Shown: piece by piece, positions 1 through 7,251 of the stretch
Layout: the number at the start of each line of letters is the position of its first letter
Numbering within the stretch: position 1 is the first letter of the stretch
DNA from: Deltaproteobacteria bacterium
Lineage (GTDB): Bacteria > Myxococcota > XYA12-FULL-58-9 > JAFGEK01
Direction: 5' to 3'
Assembly: GCA_016931625.1 (NCBI GenBank)
Contig: JAFGEK010000051.1
Coordinates: forward strand, 1 to 49,100
DNA: 49,100 nt
The notes under the pieces: model-generated
The model's input: only the letters and a program-made list of their open reading frames with translations
The model's database searches: none
What the model was told of the DNA's origin: nothing
Made by a program: the position numbers and the translations under genes

Positions 1-204
1 TCCATGACAAACTACTACACCTTGCCCATGTTGATCGCGGACATTTACCCGTGCTTATACTGCGGACATATACCGTATCAGTAACATTGCAAATCTGTTT
101 CTTGTGCCTTAGCAATATTTGCGATAATATTCTTTTTGATAAGGTAATTACATGGCATATAGCTTTTGTTTTTATTGCTAAACCTAAATTATTGTTGGCA
201 GCTT
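1..204. other. Left edge without a recognisable gene
   Basis: No convincing coding region is visible on either strand before the ATG at 205. The only structure is a degenerate direct repeat: GCGGACATTTACC at 37-49 and GCGGACATATACC at 62-74, one mismatch, period 25 bases. It may be the promoter and leader region of the gene at 205, or the eroded end of something to the left of the window. Confidence 0.4.
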
Positions 205-747
205 ATGGCCGAAATCAAAGCTACAGCGGTTTGCTTTATCAAACAAAAGCTACGCGATTTGGGAGGCGATGCTGAAAGTGCTTTCATTAAAACGCTTCCG
301 GTGAAAGCGGCTGAAATCTATAAAACCGTGCTACCCTTATCATGGATCCCCACGGATATCGCGGCAATAATATATAAGCAAGGAGCCAAGACACTCTATC
401 CCGGCAATCATAACGATTGTTTACGTCAACTCGGCTTCGAGTCGTGTCGCGTCAGCTATACTGGTATCTATCGATTATTAATAAGAATTAGCACTATTCC
501 ATTTCTGTTGGAGCAGGCAGCACGGATCTGGAGTAATCATTACAATAAAGGTCAGGTAGTGGCGCAACGTCTTAGTGCGAAAACAGCGGTATTTATTGTG
601 CGTGATTATCCGGATCTCAATGATACATTGGCAGAGGTAATATCAGGATATATCTGTGCGCTATGTGAGCTCAGCGGCGAGAAAGATCCATACGTTAAGC
701 GCGAAAACACTCCTTCAGAATGGCGTTGGATGGTAAATTGGAGTTGA
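205..747 (+). CDS. DUF2378 (TIGR02265)-like protein
   Basis: A soluble protein of 180 residues with no signal peptide. The length, the central pattern GIYRLLIRISTIPFLLEQA followed by a W/Y-rich strand (IWSNHYNKGQ), and the strand-rich C-terminus ending in W-S resemble the DUF2378/TIGR02265 proteins that are expanded in myxobacteria. The gene at 37868-38449 belongs to the same kind of family and also ends in W-S. The ATG at 205 is preferred over an upstream in-frame start at 166, because the extra residues look like translated leader. No catalytic residues are evident and the biochemical role of the family is unknown. It stands alone, 30 bases before the hydrogenase/Cas9 scar. Confidence 0.5.
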   Translation: MAEIKATAVCFIKQKLRDLGGDAESAFIKTLPVKAAEIYKTVLPLSWIPTDIAAIIYKQGAKTLYPGNHNDCLRQLGFESCRVSYTGIYRLLIRISTIPFLLEQAARIWSNHYNKGQVVAQRLSAKTAVFIVRDYPDLNDTLAEVISGYICALCELSGEKDPYVKRENTPSEWRWMVNWS

Positions 748-779
748 GCTGCAGAAACATACAGACAAAGGGTGGCTAG

Positions 780-971
780 CTAAACGATAGCATTACCACG
801 GTTAGTATAATGAGTATGTAATAACTCATAACTCTTCTTGCTGCACGGCCCATCGACTAAAAACTCACGATAGATTTGTGCAATGTAGGGATTTTCGTGC
901 GATTTACCAATGCTCAAGCCTTCGTCTTCACTATATATAGCTTTAGCGCGTGCTGCCCGAATTTCAGGAGA
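780..971 (-). pseudogene. C-terminal fragment of an [FeFe] hydrogenase (HydA tail)
   Basis: Read on the minus strand, the last 63 codons before the TAG at 780-782 match the end of an iron-only hydrogenase large subunit. They run IRAARAKAIYSEDEG, then GKSHENPYIAQIYREFL, then LLHTHYTNR. The intact HydA at 19140-20861 ends in the same way (SHQNASVQRLYDEYL and LLHTHYTPRE). Homology stops abruptly near 971, exactly where Cas9 homology starts on the opposite strand, so the rest of this hydrogenase gene (H-cluster domain, ferredoxin domains, start) is missing. The sequence differs enough from the hydA at 19 kb that it is a second hydrogenase gene, not a copy of that one. It is a remnant left by a rearrangement, unless the junction is an assembly chimera. 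Confidence 0.8.
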
Positions 972-2541
972 AGTTAAATTCGACAGTCTGCGCAAAGATT
1001 TTGAAAAGAAACTCGGCGGCGAAAAAGAAGTGACCTTCAATCTAGAAAGAGGACATCGTACTTCGCTGAAAGGTGACGAATTCGAGGCAAAGTTGCGCGC
1101 GGCGTTTGGCCAAAAGAAGTGGAAGACGATTTCTGAGACTGAGAAGGCAAAGATCCGCAAGGGGCTCATCAAAGAAGAAGATCCAAACAAACTGCGTGAG
1201 TTGTTGTCGCCCTATGACTTAGAAGAAACTAAACTTGATGGTCTACTACAATGGGAGTCTGGGGATGGGTATCTCGGTTACTCACTAAAAGCGATTCAGA
1301 AATTACTGCCCTATCTGTACGAGGGAAAGAATGAATATGAAGCTATCTTGTGCGCATATCCAAATCGAGGCGTAAGTGATCGTTTTAATGTTCTGCCAGC
1401 GCTACTTTCTAAAGCCCTGCCACCAGAGCTGAAGGATGGCGAAAAGGCGGTGATGAGTTGCCGGGGAGGATTGACGGCAGAGCTTCGCCGTCAGCTAGCT
1501 CTTAACGATATCCTGCCGCCTTTGATCAACGCTGATGGCAAAATAATTGTATCTGGAAAGCAAGACGACGATGGCAATCCCCTAAAATCTCGTGACGATC
1601 ACCGGCACCATGCCATTGATGCGGTGGTGATTGCCCTTTCGTCGCGCGCATTTTTAAAGCGATACCAAGACTATTGGAAAACGCGCGACACTAAAAACAC
1701 AAAGCCGACGTTTATGGAACCATGGCCGAAGTTCGCCGATGACGTGAAGATGGTCACGTCACAAATTAATGTATCGCATCGTGTGTGCAAGAAGATTAAC
1801 GGTGCTCTGCATCAAGAGACGTTCTATGGGCCTGTTAAAGATAACAAAGGGAAGCTGGTGGTGGGTAAATGTGCGTTTCGCAAACCTTTAGAAAAAATGG
1901 AGAAAGGAGAGCCTCTGGAGGAAATTATTGACCTGGGCATTCGCGAGCTTGCTAAAGAACGTGCCAAAGCATGCGGTTGGGACGGTGATCCCAAAAGCCC
2001 TCTACCCAAAGGTGCCTTTGACATTGATAAACCATTATTACAAAAGTCCGGTGTTTCGGTGAAAAAGGCTCGCGTGCAAGTTTCTATGAACAACCCCCAC
2101 AAGCTAAAACATCGATACGCCAAGCTCGGCAATAATCACCACATGGTATTTGTGGCACAGGGCGATAGCGCGAAAGGTACGCTGCAAACAAAGGTTGTCA
2201 CGGTGCCGATGATTGAAGCGATTGCTAGAATTCACAAAGGTGATAATCGGTATGCACCGGTTAATAGACAGGATGAGAATGGCACGTTCCTGATGTCGCT
2301 TTGTCGCAAAGAATCGCTACTTGCGACTAATCCTGTCACTGGCGAAGAGACTTTGTGTGTGGTGCAAAAGTTTGCACAAGATTTCGATGTTTGCATCCGC
2401 GATGCGCGTGATTCCAGAGAAGCGACTTTGGCCGCAAAAACACCGTTTAAACGAGTGTCATCCATAAAGTCATGGGAACAACTCGATGTAAGGAAAGTGC
2501 AAGTAGATCCCCTCGGCCGTGTCTCAAAAGCCAACGACTGA
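970..2541 (+). pseudogene. cas9: Type II-C Cas9 remnant, 5'-truncated and lacking RuvC-II/HNH
   Basis: An open frame encodes three pieces of a type II-C Cas9. First is the end of the REC lobe (VKFDSLRKDF, FNLERGHRTSLKG, then YSLKAIQKLLPYLYEG). Second is the RuvC-III block (GGLTAELRRQ, then DDHRHHAIDAVVIAL at about 1594-1638). Third is a complete wedge/PAM-interacting part (EPWPKF, SHRVCKKINGALHQETFYG) ending in the usual RKVQVDPLGRV..AND. The N-terminal RuvC-I motif and Arg-rich bridge helix are absent because homology begins only at about 970. Between LPP (about 1420) and the RuvC-III block, the RuvC-II strand and the whole HNH domain are missing in frame; II-C enzymes have roughly 250 residues there. 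An ATG at 910 gives 543 codons, but its first 20 codons are antisense to the hydrogenase tail and no ribosome site is seen. It cannot cleave DNA by the known mechanism. cas1 follows after 37 bases. Confidence 0.85.
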
Positions 2542-2578
2542 GAGATCGTTTTCTAGTGAAAAGACTCTAGGGACGATC

Positions 2579-3496
2579 ATGAAAAGAACCATCGAAGTTT
2601 CGACGAAAGGAATGTCACTACGAGTGCATGACAAGTGCATTGAAGTTCGCTTCAACAACGATCTGTGTTGTCGTGTTCACCCAGAAGACCTCAACCTTGT
2701 TGTTTTAGGCTCTAATGGTGTCTCTGTCTCTGCCGGCGCGCTCAATGCCTTGGCTACGGCGGGCGTCGGCATGTTGTCGGTAGACGACAAGTCGCAACCC
2801 AACGGTCTCTTTTTACCATTTTGGAGTAACTCTACACATGCTGAGCGCTACCGCATGCTGGCGGCTACGCCAGAGCCTGTTGCCAAACAACTGTGGGCCA
2901 AGATTGTGGCGCAGAAAATACTGAATCAATCTCTCGTGTTATCTGGTGAAGCCGAGCAACGTTTTTTGCGCAGACTGAGTGGGGAAGTAAAAACTGGTGA
3001 TGCGACCAATCTTGAATCACAAGCTGCCCAATATTATTGGCCGAGAGCCTTTGCCAAACATATAAAAGAGCCGTTTCGTCGTAAACCCGATGGCGCGCCG
3101 CCCAATGGATTACTGAACTATGGATATGCGATACTGCGGGCAGCGATGGCACGCGCCATCTGTATTGCTGGTATGCAGCCTTCACTGGGCATTCATCATC
3201 GAAACAAGTATGCGAGATTTTGTTTGGCTGATGATTTGATGGAGCCCTTTCGACCCTATGTAGATCGTATCGTTCTCGGATTATTGGCAGACAACAAGAG
3301 TGAGATGGATAAAGAGGCCAAACAGCGACTGCTGCATGTGCTTTCAAAGGATGTGTTTTGTGGCAAAGAGCACTTTTTGCTGAGCTATATGATTGAGAAG
3401 ACAGCGAGCTCGTTTGCTGATTGCATCGCCCAGAAATACAAAGACAAAATCAGCGCCAAACAGGCAGCTAGCCATTTGCTGTTGCCTCGTGGATGA
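2579..3496 (+). CDS. cas1: CRISPR-associated endonuclease Cas1 (type II)
   Basis: Cas1 is the integrase that, with Cas2, inserts new spacers into a CRISPR array. The protein has 305 residues, normal for type II-C. The metal-binding residues are in place: Glu146 in TNLESQAAQYYW, His206/His207 in LGIHHRN, and Asp218/Asp219 in FCLADDL. The ATG at 2579 (MKRTIEVSTKG) is chosen because it starts at the family N-terminus and has an AGGGA a few bases upstream; an in-frame start at 2519 would overlap cas9. The gene reads intact although the neighbouring cas9 is badly deleted. Its stop overlaps the start of cas2 by four bases (ATGA). No repeat array is seen nearby for it to act on. Confidence 0.93.
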   Translation: MKRTIEVSTKGMSLRVHDKCIEVRFNNDLCCRVHPEDLNLVVLGSNGVSVSAGALNALATAGVGMLSVDDKSQPNGLFLPFWSNSTHAERYRMLAATPEPVAKQLWAKIVAQKILNQSLVLSGEAEQRFLRRLSGEVKTGDATNLESQAAQYYWPRAFAKHIKEPFRRKPDGAPPNGLLNYGYAILRAAMARAICIAGMQPSLGIHHRNKYARFCLADDLMEPFRPYVDRIVLGLLADNKSEMDKEAKQRLLHVLSKDVFCGKEHFLLSYMIEKTASSFADCIAQKYKDKISAKQAASHLLLPRG

Positions 3497-3831
3497 CTAA
3501 AATGTCATTGAGTGGGTACAGAGCTATGTGGGTTTTAGTGATGTTTGACCTGCCGGTAAAGAGCAAACAGCAGCGGAAACGCGCAACTAAATTTCGTCAG
3601 TACTTGAAACAGGATGGTTTTAATATGTTGCAATTTTCTGTATATTCTCGGCCAAGTCCGAGCGAAGAAAATGCTATTGTACACTGCAACCGAGTGAAAG
3701 CAGAGATGCCTACTGATGGTCAGGTACGAATTTTGCGATTTACAGACAAACAATACGCTCGCATGGAGTGCTTTTTCTCGCGAAAACCGAAAGATCATGA
3801 ACGGATACCAGAGCAGATCGAGCTTTTTTGA
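3493..3831 (+). CDS. cas2: CRISPR-associated protein Cas2 (type II)
   Basis: Cas2 is the small structural partner of Cas1 in spacer integration. The protein has 112 residues from the ATG overlapping the cas1 stop, or 109 from the ATG at 3502 (MSLSGYRAMWVL), which matches type II-C starts better. Family features are MWVLVMFDLPV with the conserved Asp, GFNMLQFSVYSR, the LRFTDKQ strand and a C-terminal PEQIELF. Cas1 and Cas2 are translationally coupled. The gene ends 13 bases before a strong inverted repeat (3844-3877), and a convergent lipoprotein gene follows. The expected repeat-spacer array or tracrRNA is not found downstream. Confidence 0.93.
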   Translation: MTKMSLSGYRAMWVLVMFDLPVKSKQQRKRATKFRQYLKQDGFNMLQFSVYSRPSPSEENAIVHCNRVKAEMPTDGQVRILRFTDKQYARMECFFSRKPKDHERIPEQIELF

Positions 3832-3843
3832 GATAATAAAAGG

Positions 3844-3877
3844 TGCGGAAACATCAATTATTTCAGATGTTTCCGCA
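3844..3877. terminator. 12-bp perfect inverted repeat between cas2 and a convergent gene
   Basis: TGCGGAAACATC at 3844-3855 and its exact complement GATGTTTCCGCA at 3866-3877 flank a 10-base loop. The repeat sits where cas2 (+) meets the lipoprotein gene (-). Its right arm and part of the loop encode the last codons and stop of the lipoprotein. No run of T follows on either strand, so an intrinsic terminator is only a possible role. It could equally be a palindrome created at the boundary of the cas segment. Confidence 0.5.
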
Positions 3878-4400
3878 ATAGGCAGTGTAACAGATCAGAG
3901 CCTGAAGGCAATTCACAACCAGTGCATTCTCCAGCGTGACCACTGTACATGGCCAGGGTAACTATTGTAGCTTCAAAGAGCAGTTTGCCATTAGCTTTAT
4001 CCTTCAAAATTACTAAGGTCTCCAACAACGGATCAGGGGTAGACGGCAACCGCCAAAACATATCCTTCTTATCGAGACGAATGATCTCGGTTAGTTGCAC
4101 ATCGAGAAGATAGTCAGCTTTAGCAGTACCATCACATCCTTTTGTAACAGTGGAGAAAAGTTGGGCTGCCTGCAGCTTTTCATGCAAAGCTTTACAAAGT
4201 AAAGACACTTCTTGATCACCGCTTGCCGACCATACTTTCAAAGCAAGTGAACGCTGTGGGTTTAACACCGCCACCGCGTTTTTTGGTGGTATCGAAAAAC
4301 GCACCCAACCACGAGCCGGATTGTAATTTCTATTTGGCGTGCTGCAAGCAATGAGCGTTACCGAAATAATGACACATAAGACCAGTAAGTTGCTGATCAT
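3858..4400 (-). CDS. Small lipoprotein of unknown function
   Basis: A secreted lipoprotein of about 180 residues. The N-terminus MISNLLVLCVIISVTLIACS is a signal peptide ending in a lipobox (L-I-A-C). I start at 4400 because the upstream in-frame start at 4424 only adds eight residues before a normal signal peptide. The mature part has an alpha/beta pattern (ALHEKLQAAQLFSTVTKG, then ADYLLDVQLTEI) reminiscent of DUF4410/CsgG-like periplasmic lipoproteins, but I cannot place it firmly. Five further cysteines lie in the mature part, two of them in GECTGCELPSG. It is convergent with cas2 and 44 bases downstream of the next minus-strand gene. Confidence 0.6.
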   Translation of the reverse strand: MISNLLVLCVIISVTLIACSTPNRNYNPARGWVRFSIPPKNAVAVLNPQRSLALKVWSASGDQEVSLLCKALHEKLQAAQLFSTVTKGCDGTAKADYLLDVQLTEIIRLDKKDMFWRLPSTPDPLLETLVILKDKANGKLLFEATIVTLAMYSGHAGECTGCELPSGSDLLHCLLRKHLK

Positions 4401-4444
4401 GACCCGTTGGCCGAAAACAATCATGATAATTCACATACCCCCGA

Positions 4445-4633
4445 TTATTTTTTATTTCGATAAAACAATACAATACTTAAACAATGGTATTCATTATCTG
4501 AACTCTGCTTGACCGCTTTATCAACAATTTCTAGCTGTTGTTGTTTTTCTGTTAGCCAACGAGTAACCGTTTCACCTAATTCATCACGCTCTTTTTGTTT
4601 GGTGGCGGTAAAAACTTTAACTCCATCGAACAT
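4445..4633 (-). CDS. Small conserved hypothetical protein (62 aa)
   Basis: A short basic and acidic soluble protein beginning MFDGVKVFTATKQKERDELG and ending SSDNEYHCLSIVLFYRNKK. The composition and well-formed alpha then beta layout look like a real gene, not chance. A GAGG about eight bases before the ATG (in GACGAGGCAC on the minus strand) gives a ribosome site. No family was recognised. It lies between the lipoprotein at 3858 and the DsbA-like gene at 4664, all on the same strand, so co-transcription is plausible. Confidence 0.6.
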   Translation of the reverse strand: MFDGVKVFTATKQKERDELGETVTRWLTEKQQQLEIVDKAVKQSSDNEYHCLSIVLFYRNKK

Positions 4634-4663
4634 TATGTGCCTCGTCTTGGTTTATTTCGATTT

Positions 4664-5746
4664 TTAAAGGTTACTTATCTCATTATCTATTAAAGCTTGC
4701 ATAATTGGCAGCGGTAGTAAACCGATAAGCTGTATACCATTTAGATAAATTGCCGGTGTACCCTGAATATCAATCTGTTGCCCTAGTGCTGCCATTTTTT
4801 CTAATAAATGACCAGGGCGATCTGAAGCTAGACATTTGCTAAATTTGTCCGTATCAATGGCGACTTCATTTGCGTAGCGTTGCAGATCATCTGCGCCCAA
4901 AGCACGTGAGTTTGCAAAAAGCAGATCGTGGTATTGCCAAAATTTACCCTGTTCATTTGCACACAACGCGGCTTTGGCAGCTTCGTATGCTGCATGATGT
5001 TGTTTTAGTGGAAAATTGCGAAATTCTATACGTAGGTCGTTTGGATATAATTCACTAAGTTTTTTTAAAATTACTGAGGCACGAGCGCAATACGGACATT
5101 GAAAGTCACTAAATTCAACAATGACCACCTTGGCATTTCTTGACCCCCACGATGGTCCTTCACCTGCATTAAATTTTATGCGAGGTAATTCGTTAATCGG
5201 TAAATTGTATTTAATTTCAACAGATTCACGTAACTGATCAATAAATGCTCTTTCGGCTTCTCGCGCTCTTTGTGCAGTTAATTCAGCACGAATTTGTGAA
5301 CCCGCCGTTTCAAAATCTATACCGATTTGATCAGCGTTTTGATCGTAGAATTCTTGTATCTCTTCATCGCTAGGTTTTTCAATGTTGGCAAAAATTTCTT
5401 GCTCGCGTAGCGCTTCAACACTGATTTTGCGCCTTTGTGCTTCTTGTGCCAGTAATTTCTTACTAATCGCATCTTCAAAACCTAGCCAAAGCAAATGTAA
5501 ACGTCTTTGTTCGCTTTCGTTATGTAGCTCACTTAGCTTGGCAATAATTTGAGGGTCTAAATCTTTTTCATAAACAACAGTATTATTAATGCTGCCAAGC
5601 TGCTGAAGTTTTTGTTCCTTAATACTTGTTTTAGAATGAGGAGCAACAGGTGCTATCACTACCGGCGGAACGTTTGACGTGGTCGCCGCGTTGCCGCATC
5701 CAAATAAACTTAAAAAGTAGAGAAAGAATATAATAGGTTTTCGCAT
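4664..5746 (-). CDS. DsbA/thioredoxin-like lipoprotein with SurA-like N-terminal region
   Basis: A 360-residue periplasmic lipoprotein. The signal peptide ends in the lipobox SLFGCG (Cys at about 17). Residues about 50-170 are helical and charged (ISKKLLAQEAQRRKI, DEEIQEFYDQNADQI), like the SurA/PpiC N-terminal chaperone region. From about 190 a Thioredoxin_4/DsbA-type domain follows: VVIVEFSDFQCPYCARA with a CPYC active site, RIEFRNFPL, and the cis-Pro loop IQGTPAIYLNG. It probably oxidises or isomerises disulfides in envelope proteins. The architecture of chaperone-like arm plus CPYC domain is common in deltaproteobacteria. It lies 20 bases downstream of the sulfatase-like gene and is likely co-transcribed with it. 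Confidence 0.85.
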   Translation of the reverse strand: MRKPIIFFLYFLSLFGCGNAATTSNVPPVVIAPVAPHSKTSIKEQKLQQLGSINNTVVYEKDLDPQIIAKLSELHNESEQRRLHLLWLGFEDAISKKLLAQEAQRRKISVEALREQEIFANIEKPSDEEIQEFYDQNADQIGIDFETAGSQIRAELTAQRAREAERAFIDQLRESVEIKYNLPINELPRIKFNAGEGPSWGSRNAKVVIVEFSDFQCPYCARASVILKKLSELYPNDLRIEFRNFPLKQHHAAYEAAKAALCANEQGKFWQYHDLLFANSRALGADDLQRYANEVAIDTDKFSKCLASDRPGHLLEKMAALGQQIDIQGTPAIYLNGIQLIGLLPLPIMQALIDNEISNL

Positions 5747-5766
5747 TAAAAAGGCACCTTAGCGCG

Positions 5767-7230
5767 TCAATGCAATATACGCCATAACTTCTTAGGGGGT
5801 GTCCCTAATTGAGATTTGCGAAAATTACCTTTGCCGACGAACTCACGCAATTGCTCTAATAGATTCTGTGCTATTTTTGGCATATTATCCGCAAGATTAT
5901 CTTTTTCTTTAGGATCTTTAAGCAAATCAAAAACATGCACTGTCTCATGAACAAAATTTACTGAGGGCAAATTTGAACGTTTCGAAATTTCACGATCAAA
6001 CCATTTTGCATCAGCTGGTATTTGCCAAATTACTTTATAATGTCCATCAGTAATCGCCTGACGATGAATACCAAACTCGTTATATTCAGATATGATGGTT
6101 TTTTGTATTACAGGTTCTTGAAGTAAAGAATGACCAGTTAAGCCTTTTGCAGATGCTTGCGCCAGATCTACAATAGTAGCGGTCACATCCAAAGATTGAG
6201 TGAGTCGATCGTCTGTACCTTTGGTGAATCTTGGTCCGTGTATTATAAGTGGAATGCGAATGACTTCATCCCAAAAATGATGTGCATGTAAATAAAAACC
6301 ATGCTCACCAAAACCTTCACCATGATCTGCACTAATAAATAATGTTGTATTATCATATACTCCCATCTTTTTAAGGTTTGTTATTAATTTTCCAATTGCA
6401 TTATCAGCAAATTTAATACCAGCATCATAAATAGCTTGCATTGAGAAACGTTCATCTTCGGGATAATTATTATTCACCTCCCAAAAAGCAGTACGTCTAA
6501 TTTTGCCACTAAAATTACCTAAAAATAATTTTTCTAAATTTGGCGGTGCATTATAGGGATCGTGGGGATCGACTAAAAAGATGAAAACGAATTCACGCTG
6601 CGCTTTTGATTTTTGCAAATGTTCAATTGCTCTATCGACAATAAACATACCTCTAGGCAGACCATTATAAGTTTTACCACGTAACTTTTTAGTATATGTA
6701 TTAGTAGGATCCTCAAAAATATCAAAACCACGTTGTAATTGCGCCGGAGAACCACCATTGCTATTAGCGCTAAAACCGCTAGTGGCAAAACCCACTTTTC
6801 GTAACCTTTGCGCTAGCGTCTCAATGCCTTTAGGTAATGTACTTGAACTAGTTTCAGTTTGATGTCGTGAAGCATTTATGCCGGTTAAAAAACTTGTTGT
6901 CGATGGGCGTGTCCACGGAGCATTGGCATAAACTTGCGTATATAACTTACCTTGCTTAGCTAACGTATCAATATTAGGACTAGTTGGTCGTTTATATCCA
7001 TATGCACTTAGATGATCTGGCCGTGTGGCATCAATTAATAACAAAATTATCAATTCACGCTGATTGTTGGCTTTAACTAAATTTACTGCCGTAGTGGCGG
7101 TTATAATTGAAATTGTTGTGGTATATAAAAGTAGTTTTAAAACGTAAGAATTCATAATCTTAACACCACACATTAAAAAACCTAATCCGTCAAAAAAAAC
7201 GACAATAATTTTTAAAACTCTCGGCGGCAA
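5767..7230 (-). CDS. Sulfatase-family protein (alkaline phosphatase superfamily)
   Basis: A membrane-anchored or exported member of the arylsulfatase/alkaline-phosphatase superfamily. Metal-site and core motifs are LLIDATRPDHLSAYGY, VDPHDPYNAPP, and ISADHGEGFGEHG followed by H-H-F-W-D-E. The segment that normally carries the formylglycine Cys/Ser (C/S-x-P-S-R) reads PWTRPSTTSFLTG, so a Thr occupies the nucleophile position. Classical sulfatase activity is therefore unlikely, whereas Thr nucleophiles occur in phosphoethanolamine transferases of the same superfamily. The start is uncertain. A TTG at 7230 has a good GGAGG six bases upstream, but an ATG at 7155 (MNSYVLKLLLYTTTISI) gives a cleaner signal peptide and leaves room for a divergent promoter. 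It is divergent from the transglycosylase gene. Confidence 0.82.
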   Translation of the reverse strand: MPPRVLKIIVVFFDGLGFLMCGVKIMNSYVLKLLLYTTTISIITATTAVNLVKANNQRELIILLLIDATRPDHLSAYGYKRPTSPNIDTLAKQGKLYTQVYANAPWTRPSTTSFLTGINASRHQTETSSSTLPKGIETLAQRLRKVGFATSGFSANSNGGSPAQLQRGFDIFEDPTNTYTKKLRGKTYNGLPRGMFIVDRAIEHLQKSKAQREFVFIFLVDPHDPYNAPPNLEKLFLGNFSGKIRRTAFWEVNNNYPEDERFSMQAIYDAGIKFADNAIGKLITNLKKMGVYDNTTLFISADHGEGFGEHGFYLHAHHFWDEVIRIPLIIHGPRFTKGTDDRLTQSLDVTATIVDLAQASAKGLTGHSLLQEPVIQKTIISEYNEFGIHRQAITDGHYKVIWQIPADAKWFDREISKRSNLPSVNFVHETVHVFDLLKDPKEKDNLADNMPKIAQNLLEQLREFVGKGNFRKSQLGTPPKKLWRILH

Positions 7231-7251
7231 AGTAGACCTCCATAAATACCA

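Noticed and set aside
37-74. Two copies of GCGGACATWTACC as an insertion-sequence end
   Set aside because: Only two short direct copies are visible, with no transposase remnant and no inverted repeat.
910-969. ATG at 910 as the start of a shortened Cas9 protein
   Set aside because: The first 20 codons are the antisense of a conserved hydrogenase tail and there is no ribosome-binding site, so this is chance extension of the frame.
3832-3860. Palindrome after cas2 as a CRISPR repeat
   Set aside because: It occurs once, has no spacer-like neighbours and does not resemble the 36-base repeats of type II-C arrays.
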